Origin: Cytophagales bacterium
GTDB lineage: Bacteria; Bacteroidota; Bacteroidia; Cytophagales; Cytophagaceae
Direction of reading: 5' to 3'
Assembly: GCA_013297765.1 (NCBI GenBank)
Contig: JAAFID010000012.1
Location: 1-39,531 of the forward strand
Length of the DNA stretch: 39,531 nucleotides
In this document: piece after piece, positions 25,551-34,444 of the stretch
Layout of the letters: every line of letters begins with the position of its first letter
How positions within the stretch are numbered: position 1 is the stretch's first letter
Notes under the pieces: model-generated
The model's input: only the letters and a program-made list of their open reading frames with translations
The model's database searches: none
Told to the model about the DNA's origin: nothing
Translations under genes and position numbers: made by a program

Positions 25551-25865
25551 ATGACAAAGGCAGAATTGATTACCATTATTTCAGAAAAAACAGGTATTGA
25601 TAAAGGCGATGTAAGCCTAACCGTAGAAAGTTTTTTCACCGTTGTTAAAGATTCTATGGCCGATGGAAATGATATTTTCATCAGAGGTTTTGGAAGTTTT
25701 ATTAACAAGAAAAAAGCTAGAAAAATCGGTAGAAATATCACTAAGAACACGGCCATCGTGATTGATGAGCATTATGCTCCGAAATTTAAACCTTCACCAG
25801 AGTTTGTCGATTTGATTAAGGCAAGTGATAAAGTGAAAGCAAAAAAAGAGCAGCCTAAAAAATAA
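25551..25865 (+). CDS. HU/IHF-family DNA-binding protein
   Basis: 104 residues from MTKAELITIISEKTG. The HU/IHF pattern is complete: helix pair at 1-40, IFIRGFGSFINKKKARKIGRN for the beta arm start, and a FKPSPEFVDLI end, followed by a Lys-rich tail (KVKAKKEQPKK). These small dimers bend DNA and organise the nucleoid. The ORF reaches back to 25515, but family starts are at MTKAE and a promoter element lies between. A terminator hairpin follows 20 bases later. Confidence 0.93.
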   Translation: MTKAELITIISEKTGIDKGDVSLTVESFFTVVKDSMADGNDIFIRGFGSFINKKKARKIGRNITKNTAIVIDEHYAPKFKPSPEFVDLIKASDKVKAKKEQPKK

Positions 25866-25884
25866 TTGAAATAATTATTAAATT

Positions 25885-25915
25885 AGCCACTGTCAATTCG
25901 ATTGTGGCTTTTTTT
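25885..25915 (+). terminator. Intrinsic terminator of the HU-family gene
   Basis: AGCCAC / GTGGCT outer stem (25885-25890 and 25904-25909) with inner AAT/ATT pairing, then seven T. Confidence 0.8.
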
Positions 25916-26037
25916 GTTGATATATCTTTATGGGTTTTAACCTTTTTTCATGTACCTATAAAATTGATTACTGGTTCTTATTTTAAATTGGCATCTTAAT
26001 TTATCATATTTTTTTTTAAATGTTCAAACCTTTCAAA

Positions 26038-26067
26038 ACGATTGATTGTAATCGTGATTTTTTTTTT
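26038..26067 (+). terminator. Second terminator-like hairpin, orphan
   Basis: ACGATT / AATCGT (26038-26043 and 26050-26055) with a 6-base loop, then GA and a run of about 12 T. It lies 120 bases beyond the HU terminator with no gene between, so it may back up that terminator or end an unannotated short RNA. Confidence 0.5.
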
Positions 26068-26094
26068 TGAATTTAGCACTTTGCTATTATTATA

Positions 26095-26119
26095 TTGAAA
26101 TACTTTAAAAGTATTTCAA
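26095..26119. repeat. 25-base perfect dyad upstream of the ytxH-like gene
   Basis: TTGAAATACTT-taa-AAGTATTTCAA, 11-base arms, 45 bases before ATG 26165. There is no T run, so an operator or mRNA 5' hairpin is more likely than a terminator. Confidence 0.5.
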
Positions 26120-26164
26120 AGCTATTAGAGTTATTTTAAAACTAACATTTATTGAGTTAATACT

Positions 26165-26479
26165 ATGAGTAAAAGAACAAGTCATATTATTGTGTTTTTA
26201 GCTGGTGCCGCAGTAGGTGCGTCCTTGGGCATACTTTATGCACCCGACAAGGGCTCTAATACTAGAAATAAATTGAGTTTTCAATTGGATAAATATAGAG
26301 CCAAATTGAAGGAAATGATTGAACAATTGGCTAATGAAAAAGATGCCGCCTTCTCGACTGCTAAAGTGGAGGGGCATAAAGTGATATCTGAAACAAAAAA
26401 CAAAGCAGAACGCTTGCTCGAAGATGTAGACGACCTTATTAACCAAATAAAAAATAAAGAAAAAACACACGAAAGCTAG
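26165..26479 (+). CDS. YtxH domain-containing membrane protein
   Basis: 104 residues. One N-terminal membrane segment at about 8-26 (IIVFLAGAAVGASLGILYAP) with the YtxH-typical Gly/Ala pattern and APDKGSNTR, followed by a charged helical tail (LKEMIEQLANEKDAA and onwards). YtxH proteins are small, often stress-induced, with unknown mechanism. It begins the co-directional run that continues to 30357, with 30 bases to the next gene. Confidence 0.85.
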   Translation: MSKRTSHIIVFLAGAAVGASLGILYAPDKGSNTRNKLSFQLDKYRAKLKEMIEQLANEKDAAFSTAKVEGHKVISETKNKAERLLEDVDDLINQIKNKEKTHES

Positions 26480-26509
26480 TTTATCCATTAATCTTAATGC
26501 AATAACGCA

Positions 26510-26998
26510 ATGAAATCAATATCTATGCTATTACTGGCTACAGCAACTTTACTTTATAGCTGTCAAGAAAATAAAAAGCCACTAGAACTGAATGCCACCA
26601 TTAAAGACACCAATGCTGCAGTGGTAGAGAATGATACTACTAAAAAAACATTGGAAGCAACTACCATCGAATTTATAGAATCGGAACACGATTTTGGAAC
26701 AATAAACGAAGGACAAATAGTAGAGTACGATTTTAAATTTAAAAACACAGGAACTCATCCTTTGGTAATAGCTGATGCTAAGGCTTCTTGCGGATGTACC
26801 ATACCAGAATGGACAAAAGATCCTGTATTGCCAGGAAAAGAAGGCACTTTGAAAGTAAAATACAATAGTACAGGTAAAGATGGTAAGATTCATAAAACAG
26901 TGAGTGTTTTTGCTAATACAACTCCAGAAGTAACTACGATAGACATCAATGTCGTGGTAAAAGCAAAAGATACCTCTATGGGGCCTATGAAAAAGTAA
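26510..26998 (+). CDS. DUF1573 domain lipoprotein
   Basis: 162 residues. Signal peptide with lipobox LLYSC at about residue 18. The DUF1573 domain is clear: HDFGTINEGQIVEYDFKFKN, TGTHPLVIADAKASCGCTIP and LPGKEGTLKVKYNSTGKDG, an Ig-like fold (ASPM/SPD2/Hydin related). Function is unknown; the protein is very common in Bacteroidota and often sits close to yajC, as here. Confidence 0.9.
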   Translation: MKSISMLLLATATLLYSCQENKKPLELNATIKDTNAAVVENDTTKKTLEATTIEFIESEHDFGTINEGQIVEYDFKFKNTGTHPLVIADAKASCGCTIPEWTKDPVLPGKEGTLKVKYNSTGKDGKIHKTVSVFANTTPEVTTIDINVVVKAKDTSMGPMKK

Positions 26999-27024
26999 TT
27001 TTTTAAACAATTAAATTTAATATA

Positions 27025-27333
27025 ATGAGCAGTTTATTATTACAAGCAAAAGCAGGTGGATTTGATTTGGTATCAATACTCATGTTTGGTGGTATCTTTG
27101 TCGTGTTTTATTTTTTCATGATTAGGCCACAGCAGAAAAAAACGAAAGAACAAAAGAAGTTTCGTGAGGAATTGAAAAAAGGCGACAATGTGGTAACCAT
27201 TGGCGGTTTGCATGGAACAATTGCGAGCATTGATGCAGATGATACCATTACTTTGGATGTAGATCGTGGTGTGAAAATGAAATTCGAGAAAAGTTCTATT
27301 TCTGCTGAATATTCTAAAAAGGCCAATAAGTAA
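27025..27333 (+). CDS. yajC: Preprotein translocase subunit YajC
   Basis: 102 residues. One N-terminal membrane segment (LVSILMFGGIFVVFYFFMI) is followed by the hallmark RPQQKKTKEQKKFREELKKG, then GDNVVTIGGLHGTIASIDAD. YajC is an accessory inner-membrane subunit of the SecDF-YajC complex that assists Sec-dependent export. In many Bacteroidota it is next to DUF1573 and YbbR genes, which matches this order. Confidence 0.95.
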   Translation: MSSLLLQAKAGGFDLVSILMFGGIFVVFYFFMIRPQQKKTKEQKKFREELKKGDNVVTIGGLHGTIASIDADDTITLDVDRGVKMKFEKSSISAEYSKKANK

Positions 27334-27387
27334 TATTTATTTAGCAATATTGTTTTTGTGAATATTTAGACAAAATGAAAATACACT

Positions 27388-28128
27388 ATGGCTTTTTTTA
27401 ATTCAAATCTAGAAAAATCAAAGCCAGTAGTCATAGATGCCAATTCTCCATTAATTTCAGAGCAAAAGCCAAAATTTTTTAAACAAATTTTGGCTTTTTG
27501 TTTGTCTTTGGTAGGAGCGGCCGTACTTTGGTTTTTAAGTGCTTTAAACCATAATTATACCTCTGATATTCGATATCCTATTCGTATCGTTTACGATGCC
27601 AGCAAATACATTCCACTTGCGAAATTGCCTACTTCTGTAGTCATCAATGCTACAGGATATGGATGGGCATTTTTAAGAAAAACCATGTCTATAAAAAATA
27701 AGCCAATATTGCTAAAGCCTAACACCCTACCGTTTAAAAAGTATTATACAGATGATGAGCTGATGGTACCGTTTGCCCATCAACTGACTACTGTTAAAGT
27801 CAATTTTTTTGAGACAGACACTATCTTCTTTAAGTTTGATAGAGTGGCAAGTAAACGAATAAACCTAGTAGTAGATACTTCTGAATGTATTGTAAATTTT
27901 AAAGAGATGCCTTACCTTAACTTTAAAACATCGCCAGAGGTAATTACTGTAACAGGTCCACAGTCCATGCTAGGTCAGTTGCCAGATAGTATTCATGTCA
28001 AATTATTTCAGAAAGAGCTTATGGTAGGCTATAGTGAACTTTTTGAATTAAAGGATTTGGATAATCCATTATTCAAAAGAGATGCTTCGGAAGTAGAGGT
28101 AAGTGTCGAAAAAAAAAATCACCCATGA
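27388..28128 (+). CDS. YbbR-like domain membrane protein
   Basis: 246 residues. One membrane segment at about 32-50 (ILAFCLSLVGAAVLWFLSAL), then an extracytoplasmic region with YbbR-like beta repeats (YPIRIVYDASKYIPLAKLP; FKTSPEVITVTGPQSMLGQL). In Firmicutes, CdaR proteins of this fold regulate the diadenylate cyclase CdaA; no cyclase is in this window, so that role cannot be assumed. The position between yajC and coaE is conserved in the phylum. The stop overlaps the coaE start by 4 bases (ATGA). Confidence 0.82.
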   Translation: MAFFNSNLEKSKPVVIDANSPLISEQKPKFFKQILAFCLSLVGAAVLWFLSALNHNYTSDIRYPIRIVYDASKYIPLAKLPTSVVINATGYGWAFLRKTMSIKNKPILLKPNTLPFKKYYTDDELMVPFAHQLTTVKVNFFETDTIFFKFDRVASKRINLVVDTSECIVNFKEMPYLNFKTSPEVITVTGPQSMLGQLPDSIHVKLFQKELMVGYSELFELKDLDNPLFKRDASEVEVSVEKKNHP

Positions 28129-28730
28129 ATAAAATATTAACAGTAGGAATTACAGGAGGTATAGGTGTGGGTAAAACAACAGTTGCCAAGGTGTTTACAC
28201 TATTGGGTGTTCCTCTTTACAATGCAGATGAGCGTGCAAAATTATTAGTACACGAAAATTTGAATTTAAAAAAAAGTATTATCGAATTAATGGGTGTACA
28301 AGCCTATTTTCCAGATGGTAGGTACAATACAACCCATATTAAACAACAAATTTTTTCAAATAATATTTTACTCAATCAACTAAATCAATTGATTCATCCT
28401 GCGGTGTCGGTTGATTTTGCTAGATGGGTATCGAAACAATCGGGTACCTATGTATTGAAAGAGGCTGCACTACTGGTAGAATCTGGTTCCTACAAAGAAC
28501 TAGATTGGTTAATAGTAGTTACTGCTCCTATGTCTATTCGCTTGCAGCGCATTCAGCAACGTGATTGTCGCAGTGTTGAGGAAATCAATCAAATAATGAC
28601 TTTACAGCTAGGCGACGATGCCAAAATAGCGAAAGCCAATTTTACCATTGCAAATGACAACAAGATCTTGGTTATACCACAGGTACTAGCTATTGATGAG
28701 CAATTGCGGCAATTAGCAAGCAGGCAATAA
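28125..28730 (+). CDS. coaE: Dephospho-CoA kinase
   Basis: 201 residues. P-loop GITGGIGVGKTTVAKVF at the N-terminus, YNADERAK, LNQLIHPAV and the substrate-binding block EAALLVESG are CoaE signatures; the QRDCRS region carries the lid arginines. It phosphorylates the 3' hydroxyl of dephospho-CoA, the last step of coenzyme A synthesis. The 4-base overlap with the YbbR-like gene indicates translational coupling. Confidence 0.95.
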   Translation: MNKILTVGITGGIGVGKTTVAKVFTLLGVPLYNADERAKLLVHENLNLKKSIIELMGVQAYFPDGRYNTTHIKQQIFSNNILLNQLNQLIHPAVSVDFARWVSKQSGTYVLKEAALLVESGSYKELDWLIVVTAPMSIRLQRIQQRDCRSVEEINQIMTLQLGDDAKIAKANFTIANDNKILVIPQVLAIDEQLRQLASRQ

Positions 28731-28819
28731 GGTTGATTTTCTCGCTCAAACAAATATGCACACCATGCGTTTACTACACAATTGCATTGATGGTAATGCA
28801 GCCTAAAAACTCTAAAACT

Positions 28820-29650
28820 ATGGAAGACCAAGCAGAAAATCTTATCAATAAAATCGATGGTTTTAAAAAAGAAGAAAAAGATAATTTAAAAGAACTAAGA
28901 CAAGAGGAAGAAATAAAGGTAGCACCACGCGAGAATGTGACGCTGGAAGAAGAAAACCGTATCAAAAGAGCCTTTAAGGATAGAGATTGGAACGAAATAA
29001 AAAGTGCAGATTCGTGGGCAATTTTTAAAGTAATGGCAGAGTTTGTTGAGGGGTTTGAGAAGCTTTCACGCATAGGCCCATGTGTTACTATTTTTGGCTC
29101 GGCACGTACAGCTACAGACAATCCTTATTACAAGATGTCCACCGAAATAGCAGCTAAGCTAGTGCGACATGGCTATGGTGTAATTACTGGCGGCGGTCCT
29201 GGTATTATGGAGGCGGGTAACAAAGGGGCGTATTTAGAAGGTGGTAAATCAGTAGGCTTGAACATAAAATTGCCTTTTGAACAATTTAACAATCCTTATG
29301 TAGATAAGGATAAATTACTAAACTTTGAACATTTTTTTGTACGCAAAGTAATGTTTATGAAATATTCTCAAGGATTTATAGTAATGCCTGGTGGTTTTGG
29401 TACACTCGACGAGTTGTTTGAGGCCATGACACTGATTCAAACGAAGAAAATAGGTCGTTTTCCAATTGTTCTAGTAGGTAAAAAATACTGGGATGGATTG
29501 ATATATTGGATAAAAACTACGATGTTGGAAATGGAAAAAAATATTCATCCCGAAGATTTAAATCTAATAAATATTGTAGATACGCCTACAGAGGCTGTAA
29601 AAGTAATTGACGATTTTTATTCAAAATATTTATTGCAACCCAATTTTTAA
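28820..29650 (+). CDS. LOG-family Rossmann-fold protein (TIGR00730-like)
   Basis: 276 residues from Met at 28820 (MEDQAENLINKID). The ORF extends upstream to 28733, but those codons do not resemble the family. The N-terminal 65 residues are a charged helical extension. The LOG core has FGSARTATDNPYY, GYGVITGGGPGIMEAGNKGA and the catalytic PGGFGTLDE. Family members hydrolyse nucleoside 5'-monophosphates such as cytokinin ribotides to base and ribose 5-phosphate. The physiological substrate in Bacteroidota is not settled. Confidence 0.88.
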   Translation: MEDQAENLINKIDGFKKEEKDNLKELRQEEEIKVAPRENVTLEEENRIKRAFKDRDWNEIKSADSWAIFKVMAEFVEGFEKLSRIGPCVTIFGSARTATDNPYYKMSTEIAAKLVRHGYGVITGGGPGIMEAGNKGAYLEGGKSVGLNIKLPFEQFNNPYVDKDKLLNFEHFFVRKVMFMKYSQGFIVMPGGFGTLDELFEAMTLIQTKKIGRFPIVLVGKKYWDGLIYWIKTTMLEMEKNIHPEDLNLINIVDTPTEAVKVIDDFYSKYLLQPNF

Positions 29651-29652
29651 TA

Positions 29653-30357
29653 TTGAAAATTTATCAAAAAATAGGTTTGCTGGCGGCCTTAATGGTTGTT
29701 GCCATAAGCATTGGTTGGCTGTGGAAAGGCAAATCTATTTTTTACAATGCCGACCAACAGCATTTTCATCAGAAAGTAATACTGGCCATACCCGACGATT
29801 TGGCCTTTGCGGGCGAGCGAGTACATTTTAAAAATCCTACTGCTTATCAGCTTTTTTATCGAGAGCTACGCCTCAATGCTTCTAAAAATGCCAGTTCCAA
29901 TGCTATTAAGAGAAATTCTAAACGACTTTTACCTATGATAGAAAAGGTGTTTAGAATAAATCACGTGCCAGACGATTTTAAATATATTGCTATAGCAGAA
30001 AGTAATTTAAGAAATGATGTGAAATCGTCGCAAGGAGCTACTGGGATATGGCAATTGACCAAGCCTACAGCACTAGCTTTGGGGCTAAAGGTAAATAATG
30101 AAATAGATGAGCGGCTGAATACCTTAAAATCGACTAAGGCTGCTTGCAAATACATTAAATCGGCAAAAAAGAAATTTGGTAGCTGGACCTTGGCAGCGGT
30201 TGCATATAATAGAGGTGCAGGTGGGCTAGAGCGGGCTATGGCCAAGCAAGAAATTACCTCTTATTATGACCTAGATTTGAATCCAGAAACAGAAAAATAC
30301 ATATACAAAATACTGGCTTTTAAGCAACTATTTGAATCTTCGGGATTCGGCTATTGA
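29653..30357 (+). CDS. Lytic transglycosylase (SLT/GH23-like)
   Basis: 234 residues from a TTG start at 29653, two bases after the LOG stop; the next ATG (29692) would remove half of the membrane anchor (MKIYQKIGLLAALMVVAISI). The transglycosylase domain has the catalytic Glu in YIAIAESNLR, the GATGIWQLTKPTA block, and VAYNRGAGG near residue 190. It cleaves peptidoglycan glycan strands with formation of 1,6-anhydro ends, in the periplasm. It is the last gene of the run beginning at 26165. Confidence 0.92.
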   Translation: MKIYQKIGLLAALMVVAISIGWLWKGKSIFYNADQQHFHQKVILAIPDDLAFAGERVHFKNPTAYQLFYRELRLNASKNASSNAIKRNSKRLLPMIEKVFRINHVPDDFKYIAIAESNLRNDVKSSQGATGIWQLTKPTALALGLKVNNEIDERLNTLKSTKAACKYIKSAKKKFGSWTLAAVAYNRGAGGLERAMAKQEITSYYDLDLNPETEKYIYKILAFKQLFESSGFGY

Positions 30358-30417
30358 TTGGTATTGTGAAGGCACAATTTTTAACACTGGGCTGATTAAA
30401 TTCTAAACAATAATACC

Positions 30418-30918
30418 ATGGAAACTGAAATCACACAAGCCGAAAAATTAGCACATTTAAAATCGCTGATTAAAGGTGTAGAAACCGTAATGTTTACTAC
30501 CCTAGATGCACAAGGGCAGATGAGGTGTCGCCCTATGACCCCAATGGAAATGGATAAGGAAAATAAACTTTGGTTTTTTACCAATGAGTCATCTAAGAAA
30601 ATAGATGAAATTCAGGCCAACCCAATTGCTAATATTTCTTATGCACACCCCGATGAAAATACCTATGTCTCTATTAAAGCTAGGGTCAAGGTGATAAATG
30701 ACAGGGATAAAATAAAAGAACTGTGGTCGCCGATATTAAAAGCATGGTTTCCCAAAGGGATAGATGACCCCGATTTGGCTTTGGTAGAGTGTACTGTATT
30801 GGAAGCCGAATATTGGGATGCTTCCTCTAGTAGAATGGTGCAGTTGTTTTCTATGCTAAAAGCCGCAATCACTGGTAAAGAATATGATGAAGGTAAACAT
30901 GCTACTCTGAAACTGTAG
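30418..30918 (+). CDS. Pyridoxamine 5'-phosphate oxidase-like FMN-binding protein
   Basis: 166 residues. MFTTLDAQGQMRCRPMTPM, LWFFTNESSKKIDEI and the IANISYAHPDENTYVSIKAR strand are typical of the general-stress-protein-26 group of the split-barrel PNPOx family. These proteins bind FMN or F420-like flavins and reduce unknown substrates. It follows the transglycosylase by 60 bases and is closed by a terminator. Confidence 0.87.
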   Translation: METEITQAEKLAHLKSLIKGVETVMFTTLDAQGQMRCRPMTPMEMDKENKLWFFTNESSKKIDEIQANPIANISYAHPDENTYVSIKARVKVINDRDKIKELWSPILKAWFPKGIDDPDLALVECTVLEAEYWDASSSRMVQLFSMLKAAITGKEYDEGKHATLKL

Positions 30919-30936
30919 CTATAATACTTTTGATAA

Positions 30937-30967
30937 AAGAAGAGCCAACTACATCTTGGCTCTTCTT
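30937..30967 (+). terminator. Terminator after the PNPOx-like gene
   Basis: Perfect 12-base arms AAGAAGAGCCAA / TTGGCTCTTCTT with a 7-base loop; T tract weak. Confidence 0.65.
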
Positions 30968-31009
30968 ATTCGCTAATTTTTATTCAATAATCGTTGATAG
31001 ATAGTGTAC

Positions 31010-31192
31010 TTAACTTAACATTCTCAAATCTATTGGCAATACCCTAGATATACTCCTTGCTCTACCATGGAATGCCATAGAGGAAATAGGTGTGCTAAAC
31101 ATGTTGCCTTTGTCGTGTGTCACGATGATAAATTGCAACCCTGAGAAGATTGTTTGACATTGTTGAACATGTCAATGTTGGTGCTGTTATCG
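31010..31192 (-). pseudogene. Decayed coding fragment, possibly the end of an SMC-like ATPase head
   Basis: Minus-strand reading gives DNSTNIDMFNNVKQSSQGC in one frame. After a one-base slip near 31134, QFIIVTHDKGNM continues in the next frame to RSISRVLPIDLRMLS and a stop at 31010-31012. The string Asn-Ile-Asp ... QFIIVTHDK resembles the D-loop to H-loop region of SMC-type ABC ATPases (QFIVVTHNK), but the last 30 residues do not, so the family is uncertain. The remaining bases of 30968-31258 hold nothing recognised. Confidence 0.3.
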
Positions 31193-31258
31193 TAAAACTA
31201 GTCTATTTCTATTTTTATTTGATTGTAAGATTCTTTCAGGATATTAAAGTACAATTAA

Positions 31259-34087
31259 TCACTTCACCATTGTTGCTATTTCATTTTTAGAAAAGCTTTT
31301 AGTAGGGCTAAATTTTGAAGAGTTCATATAATTCAATATGGAAGTGTACAGTTGCTTGCCTTCGGGCAAGTGTTGTATTTTATTGAGTCTGGAAGAGCAA
31401 ATTAGTAGACTGCCTTTACCTACTTTGCCTTCCAATATTAACCCTAATTTTTTGTTTCTTTCAAAGTTGTCAATCACTTGCACTATAGGTAAATAATTGT
31501 CACTAGTGGGCAATTGCACAGCATAACTATTTTTGATAATGCTCCACCACTGCCAATTGGTATAAAATTCGGTAGGAAACGATTCAAAAATAGGATGTTG
31601 CTGATTTATCAGCAGCCCCATAGTGCCAGGGGAAAATGGTTTTTTGAAAAGTTTACTTAGCCCCTCAAACATTCCATAGCTCCAAAATTCGGGGTTGTAC
31701 ATGCCTTCTATGGTTTTCCCCTTACTACCCTGTGGCAGATACAAAACTTTAGCCCCATTTTCTAGTTGGCTCACAGTGTTATTGTTCCACACTGTAGCTA
31801 CAATCACCTCTTGCTTTGAGTCTGTTTGCTTGATAGTGGGATAAACCCAAATAGGATAAGTGTTTTGATAGGCTGTATTTGAAATAGAGATTTTTAAGAG
31901 CAACTGACTAGCCGATTTAATCTTCTGCAGGTCAAAACTTATAGGCAGTTTTAAACCTAGATTGCCTTTGGCAAATGTAGTGTTTGAGAAATCATGGGTG
32001 TATAAAATATTTTTTTGATCATCCTCAATGGTCACATGTACAGTATTTTTAATGTCCTTATCAGAATAATTGGCAATTTTTATATCGGCTTTAAAGACCT
32101 CTTCCGATTTCCAGCAATACTTGTCAAATAGAGCTAGTGGCACTACATCATTGCAAAAGTATTTCCATGCTGTAGGGGCAATTAGATTTTTAGAATCCAT
32201 AAAGGCATCTAAAATACCTACCAATGCTGTGCCTTGACCGGGATAATCTTGCAAATCTAATAGTTGAAAACCTGCTAAATCTTTGGTGCGAAGTGCTGCT
32301 TCTATTTCAGCTTTGTAACATATTACTGCCAAGGCTCCTGATGCTTTTTGAAATTCTTTGTTTAATGAAAGCATACCTGCTTTCTCTAGTCGGTTCTTGA
32401 ATATTTCAAGGTTTTTGGCTTTTACTACACCCGTATATTTTTTAATTTCATCATAATCGGGAAACACTAAAAACTGCCCTATCTCGTGGCTAATCATCGG
32501 GATTTTAATCTTTGCTACAGCCGAATCAAAGTTCATGGTAGTATTGGGATATACCTTGTTGAGCAATCCACCTTGATCTGATTCGCCATACCAAAATGTA
32601 AGTCTAATATGATACAATGAGGTGTCTTTTTGATAGGGCGTTCTTACCGTTACGTGAAAATCTGAATTGGTAGATGGAAAAGAACTACCCAAATTATTGT
32701 TTGACGATTGGGTATATAATATTCGCCTGTCTCTTTTCTTTATAGTGCCTATAAACGCTGTTAAGGTATCATTATTAATCCACAGTTCATTTCCCATGGC
32801 AAACATAGCCAGCGAAGGATGATTGCCGTAAGATTGCTGCATAGCAAAAGCTTCTTTTAGTAACATACCCCCAGTTTTACCAGCTATCGATGAACCCCAA
32901 AAAGGCAACTCAATTTGCAAAATTATTCCTTCATCGTCGGCTGCTGCAAAAGCTGCTTCGGGCGGGCACCAAGTATGGAATCTATAATGGTTGATGCCGT
33001 ATTGCTTTGCTATTCTGAAAATCCTTCTCCAGGCCGCCGTGTCCATAGGAGGGTGTCCAGTAAGGGGAAATACGCAACCGTCATGTTTACCTCTTAAAAA
33101 AGTTTTTCTGTTATTGATGTAAAAACTCGTTTGCTTTGCTTCAAATTTTCTGAACCCAAACCTTACTGTTTGCTCATCTACAGGTTTATCATCTTCTTTG
33201 ATGGTGGCGGTATATTGATATAAATTTTGGTGGTAATCATCCCATAAAGCACATTCTTTTTCTATAGCACAATCTAGTTTTATGGTTGAATCTGTTCCCA
33301 TTTTAGTTTGCCCAGTGGAAACTAAAATTTTATTGCCATTTTCTATTTTAAAAATCTGATATGCAATTGCTAGGTTAGCTTTTTTCTGCACACCAGAAAC
33401 AGAGATATTTGCTTGAACACTTTTCTTATCTACATCTGTGTACAGTTGAATGTCTTTGATATTCGTAGCATGCTTTGCGGTTAGTTTTAATTCGCCCACC
33501 ATTCCATTCCAGTTGGTTGCAGTTTCATCGGTATTGATATGTACGTTGCCATAATCGGTCAATTTGAGCGAATTATTTACCGCAATGCAGATAGCGTGTT
33601 TGCCCACACCTAGAAACTTTGTCAAATCAAATACTTGTTTAGATTGAAGTAGTGTCGATGAACCTACATATTTTCCATCTACCCACACGTCGCTGATTTT
33701 GGTTCTTTCTATCGTAAGTTGAATATTTTTGTTTGCCCAATTTTCTGGAATTTCAACAGTTTTACTGTACCATGCCACCCCTTCATATTTGTAATTTCTA
33801 TGCAATCTGGTGGTTAATGTATCATTATTAAAAAAACCTTTCTTGCTAAGGTCAGTAGTGCCAGGTAGTTTGATAGAATCGCCTAATAGGTGGGTAGGCA
33901 AGTACCATTTTTCTTTACTACCTATGCTATCTGCATCTATTTGAAATTTCCAGAATCCTGCCAAGTCAATTTCTTCTCTCAAGGTGGTGTTTTTCTGGCC
34001 ACATTGCATAGCTAACATTGGTATTATAAGTAGCATTGAAAATTCAATACACTTCTTGAATTTTATTTTGTGCATTTTTCTATTCAT
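31259..34087 (-). CDS. Glycoside hydrolase family 2-type lipoprotein (beta-galactosidase/glucuronidase superfamily)
   Basis: 942 residues. The signal peptide ends in lipobox LAMQC near residue 29. A GH2 jelly-roll sugar-binding domain covers about 40-220 (GVAWYSKTVEIPENW; ISDVWVDGKYVGSS), then an Ig-like domain, then the TIM barrel from about 325 (GKHDGCVFPL; YGINHYRFHTWCPPEAAF). The acid/base Glu is in FAMGNELW and the nucleophile Glu is likely in MISHEIGQF. The last 300 residues contain further beta domains. The enzyme would release a beta-linked sugar at the cell surface or in the periplasm. No SusC/SusD pair or other CAZyme gene is adjacent, so the glycan is unknown. Confidence 0.87.
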   Translation of the reverse strand: MNRKMHKIKFKKCIEFSMLLIIPMLAMQCGQKNTTLREEIDLAGFWKFQIDADSIGSKEKWYLPTHLLGDSIKLPGTTDLSKKGFFNNDTLTTRLHRNYKYEGVAWYSKTVEIPENWANKNIQLTIERTKISDVWVDGKYVGSSTLLQSKQVFDLTKFLGVGKHAICIAVNNSLKLTDYGNVHINTDETATNWNGMVGELKLTAKHATNIKDIQLYTDVDKKSVQANISVSGVQKKANLAIAYQIFKIENGNKILVSTGQTKMGTDSTIKLDCAIEKECALWDDYHQNLYQYTATIKEDDKPVDEQTVRFGFRKFEAKQTSFYINNRKTFLRGKHDGCVFPLTGHPPMDTAAWRRIFRIAKQYGINHYRFHTWCPPEAAFAAADDEGIILQIELPFWGSSIAGKTGGMLLKEAFAMQQSYGNHPSLAMFAMGNELWINNDTLTAFIGTIKKRDRRILYTQSSNNNLGSSFPSTNSDFHVTVRTPYQKDTSLYHIRLTFWYGESDQGGLLNKVYPNTTMNFDSAVAKIKIPMISHEIGQFLVFPDYDEIKKYTGVVKAKNLEIFKNRLEKAGMLSLNKEFQKASGALAVICYKAEIEAALRTKDLAGFQLLDLQDYPGQGTALVGILDAFMDSKNLIAPTAWKYFCNDVVPLALFDKYCWKSEEVFKADIKIANYSDKDIKNTVHVTIEDDQKNILYTHDFSNTTFAKGNLGLKLPISFDLQKIKSASQLLLKISISNTAYQNTYPIWVYPTIKQTDSKQEVIVATVWNNNTVSQLENGAKVLYLPQGSKGKTIEGMYNPEFWSYGMFEGLSKLFKKPFSPGTMGLLINQQHPIFESFPTEFYTNWQWWSIIKNSYAVQLPTSDNYLPIVQVIDNFERNKKLGLILEGKVGKGSLLICSSRLNKIQHLPEGKQLYTSILNYMNSSKFSPTKSFSKNEIATMVK

Positions 34088-34444
34088 TATTTAGGTTATT
34101 ATTTAGGGCTAAAAACTGGACATTTCTAGGGTAATTAATTTGGTTAAATGCCCAATACATAGGCTAAAGATGAGTGTTTTTTTATAATAATGATAACTAA
34201 TATTACGATTTGTAAAAAATATATTTAGGTATTAAAAATCTTAAAATGAGTTGAACAATGTAATCGTTTGATTGTAATGATGTCCACTAAAAAAAATCTT
34301 CATGGTGATTTTTGATTACAGATTTTATCAAATAAGCAGGAATATTTTTTAATTTGAATAAAAAACTAGTATCTAAATTTTAGAAAGTATTAAAACAATG
34401 GCTAAAAAAGTTAATTTTGGCAAATAAACCAACAATTTTTAATT
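34088..34444. other. AT-rich intergenic region between divergent GH2 and DinB genes
   Basis: 357 bases with no gene, RNA or strong repeat recognised, apart from a candidate -7 element at 34412-34419. Confidence 0.4.
34412..34419 (+). promoter_or_regulatory. Candidate -7 element for the DinB-family gene
   Basis: TAATTTTG, exact TAnnTTTG, 25 bases before ATG 34445; no upstream TTG at the usual distance. Confidence 0.35.

Noticed and set aside
24694-25865. TIR-like and HU-family genes as a two-gene defence operon
   Set aside because: They are 128 bases apart, the HU gene has its own candidate promoter element, and HU proteins are housekeeping.
28733-28819. 29-residue extension of the LOG-family protein
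   Set aside because: Composition is unlike the family; the Met at 28820 gives the charged helical start usual for these proteins.
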